A stretch of DNA of 64,000 nt, from the NCBI RefSeq assembly GCF_016031655.1, contig NZ_JACCHQ010000019.1, positions 1-64,000 of the forward strand, given 5' to 3'. The notes below the pieces were generated by a model that did not search any database, had not been told where the DNA came from, and saw nothing but the letters and a program-made list of their open reading frames with translations. Of the stretch, positions 37,523 to 45,647 are shown one piece after another (the first letter of the stretch is position 1; each line of letters begins with the position of its first letter). The translations under genes were made by a program, and so were the position numbers. The DNA is from Bradyrhizobium glycinis (GTDB lineage: Bacteria > Pseudomonadota > Alphaproteobacteria > Rhizobiales > Xanthobacteraceae).

Positions 37523-38602
37523 TCACCCCTTCGCCGCCTCCGCCCGGTCCTCGGTCCTGATCCAGGCCATCATCATTTCCCAGGCCACCGACAGGATGAT
37601 CGGTCCAATGAACAGTCCGACGATGCCGTGGGCCAGCGTGCCGCCGATCACGCCGACGAAGATCACGATGGTCGGCGTGGTCAGGCCACGGCCCATGACG
37701 AGCGGCTTCAGCATGGTGTCGATGAAGCCGACCAGGACGAAGAACACGGTGAGCAGCAGCGCGGTGGTGACGTCCTTGGCGGTCCAGATCCATATGATCA
37801 CCGGCAGCAGCACCAGGAAAGCACCGATCTGCACGATCGAGAGCAGCAGGACGATGAAGGCAAGAAGGCCCGCGCTCGGTACCGAGGCGAGCTTGAAGCC
37901 GATGCCGGCGAGCAGCGCCTGGACGATCGCCACGCCGATCACGCCCTGCGCCACGGCGCGGATGGTCGCACCGGCGAGCGAGAGGAAATGCTCGCTCTGC
38001 TCCGGCACGATCCGAAACAGGAAGCCGCGGCCGGCGGCGACAAGCCGCGGCCCATGCGGAAACAGGAAGCCTGCCACGAACACCGAGACGAGAAACTGGA
38101 GCGTGCCGACGCCGGCATCGCCCGCGAACGAGAGCAGGGGGCCGGCCAGCGGCTGGAGATACGGCGCCACCTCGCGCACCGCCGTCCGAACGTTGTTGTA
38201 GGCCTGATCCCAGAGCTCGTAGAGCCAGGGGCCGACCAGCGGCCAGGACTTGAGCTGCTCCGGGGCCGATTGCAGCACGAGGTCGCCGGTGCCGAGCTGG
38301 TGCGCCAGTTCACGCACGCCGTCCACCGCGCTGATGCCGAGCCAGGTCGCGGGACCGATGACGATACCCAGCGTGATCAGGGTCAGGATTGCTGCTGCGG
38401 TTTTGGGCCGTCCGCCCAGGATCTTGGCAACCCAGCTGAACGCCGGATAGAACGCGACCGCCAGCACGCCGCTCCAGGCCAGGATCGGCACGAATGGGCG
38501 GATGATCAGGAAGGTCCAGATGATCAGCAGGGCGAGCAGGCCGAGCCGGATCACGAGCTGGATGACGTCCTCTCCCGTCAGCAACTGACGGAGGCTTTTC
38601 AC
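37523..38602 (-). CDS. AI-2E family transporter (PerM/TqsA type)
   Basis: A 359-residue inner-membrane protein with about eight hydrophobic segments, including LGLLALLIIWTFLIIRPF at the N-terminus, AAAILTLITLGIVIGPATW and the paired C-terminal helices FIDTMLKPLVMGRGL and IVIFVGVIGGTLAHGIVGLF, whose PL.MG...P..v.f..viGG pattern is the family signature. Family members export autoinducer-2-like or other small solutes; the substrate here is unknown. I start at a GTG at 38602 (VKSLRQLLTGEDV), since the frame upstream (to 38710) has no membrane-protein character. Confidence 0.88.
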   Translation of the reverse strand: MKSLRQLLTGEDVIQLVIRLGLLALLIIWTFLIIRPFVPILAWSGVLAVAFYPAFSWVAKILGGRPKTAAAILTLITLGIVIGPATWLGISAVDGVRELAHQLGTGDLVLQSAPEQLKSWPLVGPWLYELWDQAYNNVRTAVREVAPYLQPLAGPLLSFAGDAGVGTLQFLVSVFVAGFLFPHGPRLVAAGRGFLFRIVPEQSEHFLSLAGATIRAVAQGVIGVAIVQALLAGIGFKLASVPSAGLLAFIVLLLSIVQIGAFLVLLPVIIWIWTAKDVTTALLLTVFFVLVGFIDTMLKPLVMGRGLTTPTIVIFVGVIGGTLAHGIVGLFIGPIILSVAWEMMMAWIRTEDRAEAAKG

Positions 38603-38829
38603 GGGCACAGCTTTCCTTGCGGCATGAACGCAACTTCCGCGCTTGCGGGCCCAGCCGTTATTGCCAGCAACGCATCTGGCGTCAAGACGACCGGCTGCCG
38701 GATACCGCATCGCCCGCCCCCAACCCGGCTTGGCTAACGCGGGTTAACCGGATTTCCCGGCGCCGGTTTACGCCGCTGCAAACGGTGGTGACTACGCTGC
38801 ATTGCAGTCACCGAAACGTATTCTGGGCC

Positions 38830-39057
38830 ATGGCCAACAGCATCTGGACGATCGAACAATTCACCTGTGCGAGTTGCGGCATGAACTACACCGCGACTAG
38901 AGAGGAGCACAGCGAGGCTCACAGCGGCAGCTTCAAATGCGGCATCTGCAGCGGCGTCGTGCATGCCTGGTCCGGCAAGCACCACTTCTTCGGCTGGCAG
39001 GCCGTGAAGACGAGGCCGCCCGTATTCGGGCGGCGCTGGGCCGGCGTCGAATGGTAA
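38830..39057 (+). CDS. Small zinc-ribbon hypothetical protein (75 residues)
   Basis: Reads WTIEQFTCASCGMNYTATRE, then FKCGICSGVVHAWSGKHHFF: two CxxC motifs in ribbon spacing followed by a His/Trp-rich segment. No signal peptide. The start ATG at 38830 is the first Met in the plausible coding part of a longer frame. Function unknown; similar tiny zinc-ribbon proteins lie at 31099, 36697 and 47091. Confidence 0.65.
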   Translation: MANSIWTIEQFTCASCGMNYTATREEHSEAHSGSFKCGICSGVVHAWSGKHHFFGWQAVKTRPPVFGRRWAGVEW

Positions 39058-39159
39058 GCCGCCTGCGGTGACGCCGGATTCACCGAATTGCGCCGGCGCC
39101 GTTTGCATTACGTTCACCGATCGCGGCTAGATCAGGTTGGATCCTCCGCTTCGAGCGCC

Positions 39160-39462
39160 ATGGCCGACCTCAACGCCGTCCTGACCAGGCTCAACGACCG
39201 TCTGCTCCGCCTCGAGGGCGAGCTGTTCGTGCTGCGCTCGCTGGCGCGCGCGACATTGACCGCGGGCGACGACCATGCCGCACGTATGCGCAAGCTGGTC
39301 GAGGCCGCAAAAGTTGCGCTCGACGACGAGGCCAAGCGCCCTCTCGACAAGCCGACCCGAAAATATGTCGATGCGGCAACCGCACTGGTGGAGGAACTGC
39401 TGGTCGAGCCGACGCCGGCGCGGCCGCTGTTCACGGTGATCGACGGCGGCCGGCGCGACTGA
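39160..39462 (+). CDS. Small helical hypothetical protein (100 residues)
   Basis: An all-helical cytosolic protein starting ADLNAVLTRLNDRLLRLEGE with LFVLRSLARATLTAG, then a second helix pair (MRKLVEAAKVALDDEAKRPL) and VDAATALVEELL. The N-terminal helix is amphipathic with Leu heptads and may dimerise. I start at the ATG at 39160. The next gene is convergent. Not recognised. Confidence 0.65.
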   Translation: MADLNAVLTRLNDRLLRLEGELFVLRSLARATLTAGDDHAARMRKLVEAAKVALDDEAKRPLDKPTRKYVDAATALVEELLVEPTPARPLFTVIDGGRRD

Positions 39463-39488
39463 GCGCGCCCGCCTCAGCACGGCGATAA

Positions 39489-39908
39489 TTACCGTCCATA
39501 CAAGCCCGGCGCACGTGCGCCACTCGGGTAGCACTGTCCCTGCGAGTAGTTGTAATCATAGCCGTGCGGACAGAGCCCGCCGCGTCGTCCGTAGTATTGA
39601 GGGCGACCGTAAGCGCCGGGCGCGTGCGCATCATTCGGGTAGCACTCGCCTGTCGAGTAATTATAGTCGTAACCGTGCGGGCACAGGCCGCCACGGCGCC
39701 CATAGCCCGGACCGGGATCCCGGGCGTAGAAACCCGGCGCGTGATGGTCGTTGGGATAGCAGCGGCCGTTCGAGTGGTTGTAATCGTAGCCGTGCGGACA
39801 TTGCCCGCCCGGACCGCCCCTGAACTGAACCTGCTCCACCATGGGTGCTGTCGGTGCCGCAGGCACGGTTGCAAACGCAAGCAAGCCGGCCAGCGCAAGC
39901 TCGATCAT
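39489..39908 (-). CDS. Secreted protein with three tandem CPHGYDYN...CYP repeats
   Basis: A 139-residue exported protein: a short hydrophobic N-terminus (LALAGLLAFATVPAAP) is followed by three copies of a unit CPHGYDYN-x(1)-S-x-G-x-CYP-x(4)-APG-x-Y, at roughly residues 37-63, 76-101 and 111-139, joined by Gly/Arg/Pro linkers such as GYGRRGGL. Each unit has two Cys 13 residues apart, suggesting one disulfide per repeat, with many Tyr and His. The copies are nearly identical at protein level, so recent duplication or strong constraint. Function unknown; a surface or metal/phenolic-binding role is speculation. Confidence 0.75.
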   Translation of the reverse strand: MIELALAGLLAFATVPAAPTAPMVEQVQFRGGPGGQCPHGYDYNHSNGRCYPNDHHAPGFYARDPGPGYGRRGGLCPHGYDYNYSTGECYPNDAHAPGAYGRPQYYGRRGGLCPHGYDYNYSQGQCYPSGARAPGLYGR

Positions 39909-40060
39909 GACGATTCCTCCAAATCACGTGGCAAGCCTATCAGGATTCGCGTCCCACGAAACGACCCGACAATTGAGCCACGGCTGGCCTGAACCCCGCA
40001 TGAACCGGGCTTGGACTGCGACAATGCGTCAACGCCAAGCCCCACGCACGATGCCGACGT

Positions 40061-40276
40061 CTAAATCGTGGACTTGTCCGCCTTGAGCCGGCTGAGCCCC
40101 GCCTCGATGATCGCGATCTCCTCGTCGATCTGACCAATCGGCAGGCTGAAATCATAGCCGGACCGGCTCTTCAGATCGACCGCGAGCCGCTGCCGGTGCA
40201 TCATCAGCTCGTCGAGTCCACGGCGGTTCTTCAGACGCACATAGGCGTCGACGATCTGCTCGATCGCGTTCGGCAT
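40061..40276 (-). CDS. Small hypothetical protein (71 residues)
   Basis: A soluble helical protein beginning MPNAIEQIVDAYVRLKNRRG, with ELMMHRQRLAVDLKSRSGYD and a final amphipathic helix IDEEIAIIEAGLSRLKAD. The ATG at 40276 is chosen because upstream frame (to 40492) reads as non-coding. The arrangement of two helices around a short loop is common in small rhizobial proteins of unknown function. No partner is evident. Confidence 0.6.
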   Translation of the reverse strand: MPNAIEQIVDAYVRLKNRRGLDELMMHRQRLAVDLKSRSGYDFSLPIGQIDEEIAIIEAGLSRLKADKSTI

Positions 40277-40639
40277 GAGATCAGTCCCGGCGAAAGGCCC
40301 GGCGGGGCGCGCCCACGCCGGCGGACGATTTCGGTGTCGCGGTACGCAATACAAATCCGCGACGAATTCGTCGATAAGCCAAGCTGGTTGAGATCGTGTT
40401 ACCGTCCGATGACTTCGTGAGGCGTGGCGTGAGAAACCCGACGCTGCGCATACCTTCGCTCCCGAGCCGGTGTCATGCCCGCATGGAAGCACCGCACGGC
40501 TCGACTACGCAATCGCAGAGTTCGCGCAAGCGGCGCCTGGCGGATTGTTGATAACCCACGCAAGTGCTGCGCGGGTGGTGACAGGGCGTGCGGACGTGTT
40601 ATCGGGGGATGACGCAGTTGCGAAACGGATCGGACACTC
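40277..40639. other. Intergenic stretch, no gene seen
   Basis: About 360 bp between the divergent small gene and the formyltransferase-like gene. It should hold both promoters. I see no ORF with coding character, terminator or long repeat. Confidence 0.4.
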
Positions 40640-41227
40640 ATGCGCATAACCCTTGTCGGCTCCCGCCATTTCGGCGTGACCACCCTGAACATGCTCCGGG
40701 AGCACAGCGTCTCGGTCGTCCGGGTCGTGGTGGCCGACGCCGACGACCGCCTCGCCGCGGCGGCCAAAGCGGCGGGCATCGAGGTGCAGGTGCAAGCCAA
40801 TCCCAAGCTGGTGGTGGCCTCCGAGATCGCCCCGGACACCGATCTGATCATCACAGCACACAGCCATGCCAGGATCGGCAAGGATGCGCTCGCCGCCGCC
40901 AGGTTCGGCGGGATCGGCTATCATCCCTCGCTGCTCCCGCGCCACCGCGGCAAGGCCGCGGTGGAATGGACCATCAAAGAAGGCGACCCGATCGCCGGCG
41001 GCACGATCTACCATCTCGCCGACCGCATGGATGCCGGCGCGATCGCCGCCCAGGACTGGTGCTTCGTCAAGAAGGGCGAGACCGCACGAGAGCTTTGGGA
41101 GCGCGCGCTGGCGCCGCTCGGGCTCAAGCTGCTGGCCGACGTGATCGATTACGCCAAGGTCCACAAGGCGCTCCCCGCCAAAGCCCAGGACGAGCAGTTC
41201 GCGACCTCCGCGCCGAGCCTCTCCTGA
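40640..41227 (+). CDS. Stand-alone formyltransferase-fold protein (10-formyl-THF hydrolase-like)
   Basis: A 195-residue protein with only the N-terminal formyltransferase domain. The active-site block is YHPSLLPRHRG (His95) with Asp131 in DRMDAGAI. In methionyl-tRNA or GAR formyltransferases the position two before the His is Asn (NIH); here it is Gly (GYH), and the block instead resembles the hydrolase domain of 10-formyltetrahydrofolate dehydrogenase (YHPSLLPRHRG). There is no Fmt C-terminal domain. A folate-linked hydrolase or a formyltransferase acting on a sugar or other amine are both possible. Start ATG at 40640; divergent from the small gene at 40276. Confidence 0.82.
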   Translation: MRITLVGSRHFGVTTLNMLREHSVSVVRVVVADADDRLAAAAKAAGIEVQVQANPKLVVASEIAPDTDLIITAHSHARIGKDALAAARFGGIGYHPSLLPRHRGKAAVEWTIKEGDPIAGGTIYHLADRMDAGAIAAQDWCFVKKGETARELWERALAPLGLKLLADVIDYAKVHKALPAKAQDEQFATSAPSLS

Positions 41228-41348
41228 GCCAAGCCCCGCTGAGACGCCTTCTGGGCCAAGCCCTTTCCGAGTCGTCCTGACGTTTACCCTTAACGTGAGG
41301 CGGCCTTGATTCCGCTTCGGAAATCGGAGCCAACAGCGCAAATAAACC

Positions 41349-41368
41349 ATTGTTCCAACAGGAACAAT
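41349..41368. promoter_or_regulatory. Perfect 8-bp inverted repeat upstream of a secreted-protein pair
   Basis: ATTGTTCC and GGAACAAT flank a 4-nt spacer (AACA), 84 bp before the ATG at 41452. The spacing suits a dimeric repressor or activator. It is AT-rich relative to its surroundings and sits in the probable promoter region. Confidence 0.5.
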
Positions 41369-41451
41369 TTTCGCTTTGGCATCGCAACAAATTTCCGTCA
41401 CATTTCGTGCGAATAAGCGTCAGCTACTCAGACACATTCAAGGACGAATTC

Positions 41452-41802
41452 ATGCGTTTTGGTCGCATTGCGGTGTTCTGTGCCGCCCCAGTTATCGCTG
41501 GCACCCTCGCCGCTCCCGCCTTCGCCCAGAATCCCTATGACGGCAATTGGCAAGTCACCATCGTGACCAAGAGCGGTTCGTGCGAGCCGACCGCAAGCTC
41601 CATGCTGACGGTTGCCGACGGCAAGATCACCGCGCCCGGCGCTAACGTTTCCGGCACCATCGGCAGTGGGGGACTTGTGAAAGTTTCGATCAATGGTGCA
41701 TATGCCAACGGTCAACTCAGCGGCAACGCCGGATCGGGGAAGTGGAATGGAGCATCTGCAGGCATACCGTGCAGCGGGCGGTGGGAAGCATCGCGCCAGT
41801 AA
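41452..41802 (+). CDS. Small secreted protein, beta-rich (116 residues)
   Basis: A signal peptide (IAVFCAAPVIAGTLAAPAFAQ) precedes a mature beta-rich domain: NPYDGNWQVTIVTKSGSCEP, then VSGTIGSGGLVKVSINGAYA and SGNAGSGKWNGASAGIPCSG with two cysteines likely paired. The ATG at 41452 has AAGGACG upstream. The fold recalls small lipocalin-like periplasmic domains seen widely in Bradyrhizobium with no known function. The next gene overlaps its 3' end in another frame and encodes a protein of similar architecture. Confidence 0.75.
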   Translation: MRFGRIAVFCAAPVIAGTLAAPAFAQNPYDGNWQVTIVTKSGSCEPTASSMLTVADGKITAPGANVSGTIGSGGLVKVSINGAYANGQLSGNAGSGKWNGASAGIPCSGRWEASRQ

Positions 41803-42292
41803 ACAAATTGAGGCTCGCGCCCGGAAACGGCGGCTGCTGATCGCGGCCGCCGTTTTGTTTGCGGCAGGAATCGCCAATACCCAAAGCAAGGCCCAGTCCG
41901 GCCCGTTTGCCCCGCTGGCGGGCACCTGGAGCGGCGGTGGCACGGTCACGCTGGATGATGGTTCGACCGAGCGGATCCGCTGCCGGGCCAAATACGCGCC
42001 GATCGGACCGACCATGGAGATGTCGCTGACCTGCGCCAGCGATGCCTACAAATTCAACCTCGGCGCCAACGTGAAGGCCGAAGGCAACGCCATTGCAGGC
42101 AGTTGGTCCGAGACCAGCCGCAACATCTCCGGTTCGCTCCAGGGCCGCGGCGGCGGCGGAAACTACGAGCTGGTGGCCTCCGCCGCCGGCTTCAACGCCA
42201 ACATCTCTCTGAAGACGTCCGGCAACAAGCAAAACGTCACGATGCGCGCGGACAGCCAGTTCCGCGGCGCGCATATCTCGATGTCGAAGTAG
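41747..42292 (+). CDS. Exported beta-rich hypothetical protein overlapping its neighbour
   Basis: A 181-residue protein from the ATG at 41747, with a long basic N-terminus (SKQIEARARKRRL), a hydrophobic segment (LLIAAAVLFAAGIA) and a beta-rich domain (PLAGTWSGGGTVTLDDGSTE, GNAIAGSWSETSRNISGSLQ). GTWSGGGxV and two cysteines (IRCRAKY, LTCASDA) are typical of small lipocalin-like periplasmic proteins. It overlaps the previous secreted-protein gene by 56 bp; a later start inside the frame is possible. A strong terminator follows at 42312. Function unknown. Confidence 0.72.
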   Translation: MEHLQAYRAAGGGKHRASKQIEARARKRRLLIAAAVLFAAGIANTQSKAQSGPFAPLAGTWSGGGTVTLDDGSTERIRCRAKYAPIGPTMEMSLTCASDAYKFNLGANVKAEGNAIAGSWSETSRNISGSLQGRGGGGNYELVASAAGFNANISLKTSGNKQNVTMRADSQFRGAHISMSK

Positions 42293-42311
42293 GACACCAA
42301 GCGATACGACC

Positions 42312-42344
42312 ATCGATCCGGCGGCCCCGCCGGGTCGATTTTTT
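42312..42344. terminator. Intrinsic terminator after the secreted-protein pair
   Basis: ATCGATCCGGCGG and CCGCCGGGTCGAT form a long GC-rich stem with a tiny loop, followed by TTTTTT on the plus strand (42339-42344). It lies directly at the end of the convergent Rid gene as well. Confidence 0.85.
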
Positions 42345-42741
42345 ATGTGCCGGGCACGAACGCCGTGACCTCGATCTCGACCTTGGCGCGCTCGTCCACG
42401 AGGCCTCCGATATAGAGCAACGTCGAGGGCGGAAAATGGCGTCCGAGCGTTTCCTTCCAGGCCGCGCCAATGCCGGCACCTGCCGCTTCGTACTCGGCGC
42501 GGCTGGTCAGGTACCAGGTCAGGCGGACGATGTGCTCGGGGCCGGCGCTGGCCTCACCCAGCAGCTTGACGATCCGCTTCAGCGCAGTCGCGACCTGGGC
42601 TGCCATGTCGGGCGCGTAATTGCCGGCCTCGTCGCCCCCGGTTTGGCCGGCGAGAACCACCCACCGGCCCGGCCCCTCGGCCACGACGCCGTGGGAAAAG
42701 CCGCGCGGTTTTTTCCACTCGGCCGGCTGCAAGATGCGCAT
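42343..42741 (-). CDS. Rid (YjgF/YER057c/UK114) family protein
   Basis: A 132-residue Rid-fold protein: FSHGVVAEGPGRWVVLAGQT, DMAAQVATALKRIVKLLGEA, LTWYLTSRAEYEAAG and KVEIEVTAFVPG. Archetypal RidA, which hydrolyses reactive enamine/imine intermediates, needs an Arg in a V-A-R-L pattern before KxEIE; here that place reads GGLVDERAKVEIE, so the catalytic Arg is missing and this belongs to another Rid subgroup of unknown activity. The start at 42741 is supported by GGGAGA upstream on the coding strand. Divergent from the EamA gene. Confidence 0.85.
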   Translation of the reverse strand: MRILQPAEWKKPRGFSHGVVAEGPGRWVVLAGQTGGDEAGNYAPDMAAQVATALKRIVKLLGEASAGPEHIVRLTWYLTSRAEYEAAGAGIGAAWKETLGRHFPPSTLLYIGGLVDERAKVEIEVTAFVPGT

Positions 42742-42893
42742 GGGCAATGTCTCCCGGTTTTTGTCGTTGTTCGTCGATGCCTTAGCATGCCACCCAGCAT
42801 CGCTGCATCCGCAGATTTGGCCGTTGCAAACGGCGGCAATGTCGCCGATACCGGCCGCCCCTTTCTTAATCCACCCTTCCGCATCCGCCGCAA

Positions 42894-43769
42894 ATGAGCA
42901 CCACACCGTCGAAAATGATGGCCGCGTTGTGGATGGCCGGCTGGCTGTCGCTGATGCTGGTCATGGCGGTGGCCGGGCGCGAGACCACGCGCGAGCTGAA
43001 TGTTTTTCAGATCATGGAAGTGAGGTCGCTGGTCGGCTTCGTCTTGCTCTCACCGATCATCTACCGCGCCGGCGGCTGGAGGGTGCTCAAGACATCGCGC
43101 CTGCCGCAGCATGTCGGCCGCAACCTGGTGCACTATGTTGCCCAGCTCGGCTGGTTCTTTGCGCTTACGCTGATCCCGATCGGCCAGGTGGTGGCGATCG
43201 AATTCACCATGCCGATCTGGACGGCCGTCCTCGCGGCGAGCTTCCTGTCCGAGCGGATGACGCCATGGAAGATCGCCGCCATCGTGCTCGGCCTCGTCGG
43301 CGTTATCGTCATTGTCCGCCCCTCGACCGGGGAGATCAATCCGGGGCAGCTCATCGCCCTTGGCGCCGCCATAGGATTCGGCGTCTCGATGGCGCTGGTC
43401 AAATCGCTGACTCGCACCGAGAGCGCGCTCTCGATCCTGTTCTGGATGCTGGTGGTGCAGTCGGTCGCCGGTTTCGTTCCGACGCTGTTCGTCTGGACTT
43501 GGCCGTCGCTCTATGTCTGGGCCTGGGTCGGCGTGATCGCCGTCTGCGGCACGTTCTCACATTATTGCCTTGCCAGCGCGATGCGCTATGCCGATGCGAC
43601 GATCGTGGTTCCGATGGACTTCCTGCGCGTTCCGCTGACCGCAGCTGCCGGCTGGCTGTTGTATTCCGAGCGGCTCGACGCCTGGACCGTGCTCGGTGCC
43701 GCGCTGATCCTGTTCGGCAATTTACTCAACTTGAAGCCGGCGTCGCCGGTTCCCGCCCAGGCACGGTGA
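42894..43769 (+). CDS. DMT superfamily (EamA) transporter
   Basis: A 291-residue inner-membrane protein with ten predicted helices in two five-helix EamA repeats (for example LWMAGWLSLMLVMAVAG, LVGFVLLSPIIYRAGG, VVAIEFTMPIWTAVLAA in the first; LGAAIGFGVSMALVKSL, VPMDFLRVPLTAAAGWLLY in the second). The paired PIW/PMD segments at the end of helix 4 and its equivalent are the usual family marks. Such permeases export amino acids, drugs or metabolites; substrate unknown. Divergent from the Rid gene. Confidence 0.88.
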   Translation: MSTTPSKMMAALWMAGWLSLMLVMAVAGRETTRELNVFQIMEVRSLVGFVLLSPIIYRAGGWRVLKTSRLPQHVGRNLVHYVAQLGWFFALTLIPIGQVVAIEFTMPIWTAVLAASFLSERMTPWKIAAIVLGLVGVIVIVRPSTGEINPGQLIALGAAIGFGVSMALVKSLTRTESALSILFWMLVVQSVAGFVPTLFVWTWPSLYVWAWVGVIAVCGTFSHYCLASAMRYADATIVVPMDFLRVPLTAAAGWLLYSERLDAWTVLGAALILFGNLLNLKPASPVPAQAR

Positions 43770-43807
43770 ACCTCGTGCCGGCCTCGCGCGACAAAACTAA
43801 GTGGCCG

Positions 43808-43823
43808 TGTGATTTGGATCACG
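43808..43823. promoter_or_regulatory. CRP/FNR-like site upstream of the caspase-like gene
   Basis: TGTGATTTGGATCACG keeps TGTGA-N6-TCAC and includes the perfect repeat GTGAT/ATCAC. It lies 150 bp before the caspase-family start and 40 bp after the EamA stop. A similar, better site occurs at 36176-36191. Confidence 0.45.
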
Positions 43824-43971
43824 TTGGAGCGACACTCCATCGTGCACATTCGGCCACACAGCAGCGGGTTGAACGTAACGGACTGCCGTTTTGGTGGCGC
43901 GAAGTCGGGCACTTCGTGTAGGTTCGTTGCCGATTTGTTGCTGCCTGCAATTCGATTCTGGGGATTTCAGA

Positions 43972-45405
43972 ATGCGCTATCTCACCCTCCTCGCTTCGCT
44001 GATGTGCATGGCGCTGTCGATCAGTGCCGCCAAGGCTGACCGCCGCGTCGCCTTCGTCGTCGGCAACGGCTCCTACAAGAACGTCGCGCAATTGCCGAAC
44101 CCGCCGATCGACGCCAAGGCGATGGCGGCCACGCTGCGCAATGTCGGCTTTGAGGTGATCGAAGGCTCCAATCTCAGCCGCGACCAGATGACCGAGAAGC
44201 TGCTCGATTTCGGCCGCAAGGCGCAGGGCTCCGATATCGCGCTGTTCTATTATGCCGGCCACGGCATCGCCGTCAGCGGCACCAATTACCTGCTGCCCGT
44301 CGACGCCGACATCAAGTCGGAGATGGACGTCAAGCTGGGCGCCGCCATCAACATCGACCTGACTCTCGAGCAGACCATGGGCGATGCCAAGGTCAAGCTC
44401 GTCTTCCTCGACGCCTGCCGCGACAATCCGTTCGCCGCCAAGATCAAGTCGAATTCGGCGACCCGCAGCGTCAACGTCCAGAGCGGCCTCGCCGAAATGA
44501 AGTCCGGCGAAGGCACGCTGATCGCGTTCGCCACCGGCCCGGGCCAGACCGCGCTCGATGGTCAGGAGGGCAACAACAGCCCGTTCACGCGTGCGTTGAT
44601 CGACAACATCACCAAGCCTGGCGTCGAGATCCAGCAGGCGATGACGGCAGTGCGCGCTCAGGTCAATGAAGAGACGCGCAAGGGCCAGCTGCCCTGGGGT
44701 CACACCAACCTGACCGGCTCCGTCTATCTCAATCAGGCTCCGGCCACCCAGGTCGCCGCCGCGGCCCCGACCGCGACCGGCATCGTGCCGGCGGCAACCG
44801 GAAGCTCGGACGGTGTCGAGCTCGAATACTGGCGCTCGGTCAAGGAGTCCAACAAGCCCGAGGAGCTCAACGCCTACCTCACCGCTTACCCGAACGGCCA
44901 GTTCAAGGCGCTGGCGCTGGCACGGCTTGCGGCGATCAAGAGCGGCCCCTCGACCGCGACCCGCACGCTCAACGCCGGCGTCGACCCTGCGACCTTTACC
45001 GATGAGGCGACCCAAGTCACCGAGGACCAGATCGGCCTCGACAAGAACAAACGCCGCGACGTACAGCGCCGCCTCACTGCGCTCGGCTTCGACACCAAGC
45101 AGACCGGTACGTTCGACGACGAGACGCGCTCGGTGCTCAAGCGCTGGCAAACGGCGCGCGGCTATCCCTCCTCAGGCTACCTGAACAAGCACCAGCACAA
45201 GGCCCTGCTCTCGGAAATCGTGGCTGCCCCGGCGACGGCGAGCGACACCAGTCAGAAGCCGGCTCGGCGCGCCGCTACCGCCCCGGCTCAGAGCAGCGCA
45301 CCGGCGCCGGCTCCCCAGCCACGCAGCAATCCCGGCGATGCGGCCGGCGCGGCCTTCGTCGGCGGCGTCGTCGGCGGCATGATGGGCGGCATGTTCCGCC
45401 GCTGA
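43972..45405 (+). CDS. Secreted caspase-family (metacaspase-like) protein with peptidoglycan-binding domain
   Basis: A 477-residue exported protein. A signal peptide (LTLLASLMCMALSISAAKA) precedes a p20-type caspase domain with the catalytic His97 in FYYAGHGI and Cys149 in LDACRDNPF. After a linker with a Sel1/tetratricopeptide-like stretch (EYWRSVKESNKPEELNAYL), residues 355-415 form a peptidoglycan-binding domain (DVQRRLTALGFDTKQTGTFD) and the C-terminus is an Ala/Pro linker ending in a glycine zipper (FVGGVVGGMMGGMF). It should act in the periplasm, tethered to the wall. Start ATG at 43972. A terminator follows. Confidence 0.9.
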   Translation: MRYLTLLASLMCMALSISAAKADRRVAFVVGNGSYKNVAQLPNPPIDAKAMAATLRNVGFEVIEGSNLSRDQMTEKLLDFGRKAQGSDIALFYYAGHGIAVSGTNYLLPVDADIKSEMDVKLGAAINIDLTLEQTMGDAKVKLVFLDACRDNPFAAKIKSNSATRSVNVQSGLAEMKSGEGTLIAFATGPGQTALDGQEGNNSPFTRALIDNITKPGVEIQQAMTAVRAQVNEETRKGQLPWGHTNLTGSVYLNQAPATQVAAAAPTATGIVPAATGSSDGVELEYWRSVKESNKPEELNAYLTAYPNGQFKALALARLAAIKSGPSTATRTLNAGVDPATFTDEATQVTEDQIGLDKNKRRDVQRRLTALGFDTKQTGTFDDETRSVLKRWQTARGYPSSGYLNKHQHKALLSEIVAAPATASDTSQKPARRAATAPAQSSAPAPAPQPRSNPGDAAGAAFVGGVVGGMMGGMFRR

Positions 45406-45433
45406 GAGCAAGGCGGATCCCAGACGACAAAAG

Positions 45434-45456
45434 GCCCGGCTCGCGCCGGGCTTTTT
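45434..45456 (+). terminator. Intrinsic terminator after the caspase-like gene
   Basis: GCCCGGC (45434-45440) and GCCGGGC (45445-45451) with a TCGC loop are followed by TTTTT, 28 bp after the caspase-family stop. Confidence 0.9.
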
Positions 45457-45485
45457 CGTTGGTGTGGACAGTGTGCAGCATATTC

Positions 45486-45573
45486 CGTCATTGCGAGCGC
45501 AGCGAAGCAATCCAGAATCTTTCCGCGGAACAAGCCTGGATTGCTTCGTCGCAAGAGCTCCTCGCAATGACGA
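45486..45573. repeat. Palindromic dispersed repeat (CGTCATTGCGAG type)
   Basis: The arms CGTCATTGCGAG and CTCGCAATGACG and the inner arms GAAGCAATCCAG / CTGGATTGCTTC pair, forming a long nested hairpin of the kind scattered through Bradyrhizobium genomes. Confidence 0.9.
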
Positions 45574-45647
45574 GGATAGGGATGCGCGCCAAGCGGATGT
45601 CACAGTCTGCGGAGAGACGCCGCTGCTCCGACGTGTCGGGGCGGAGC

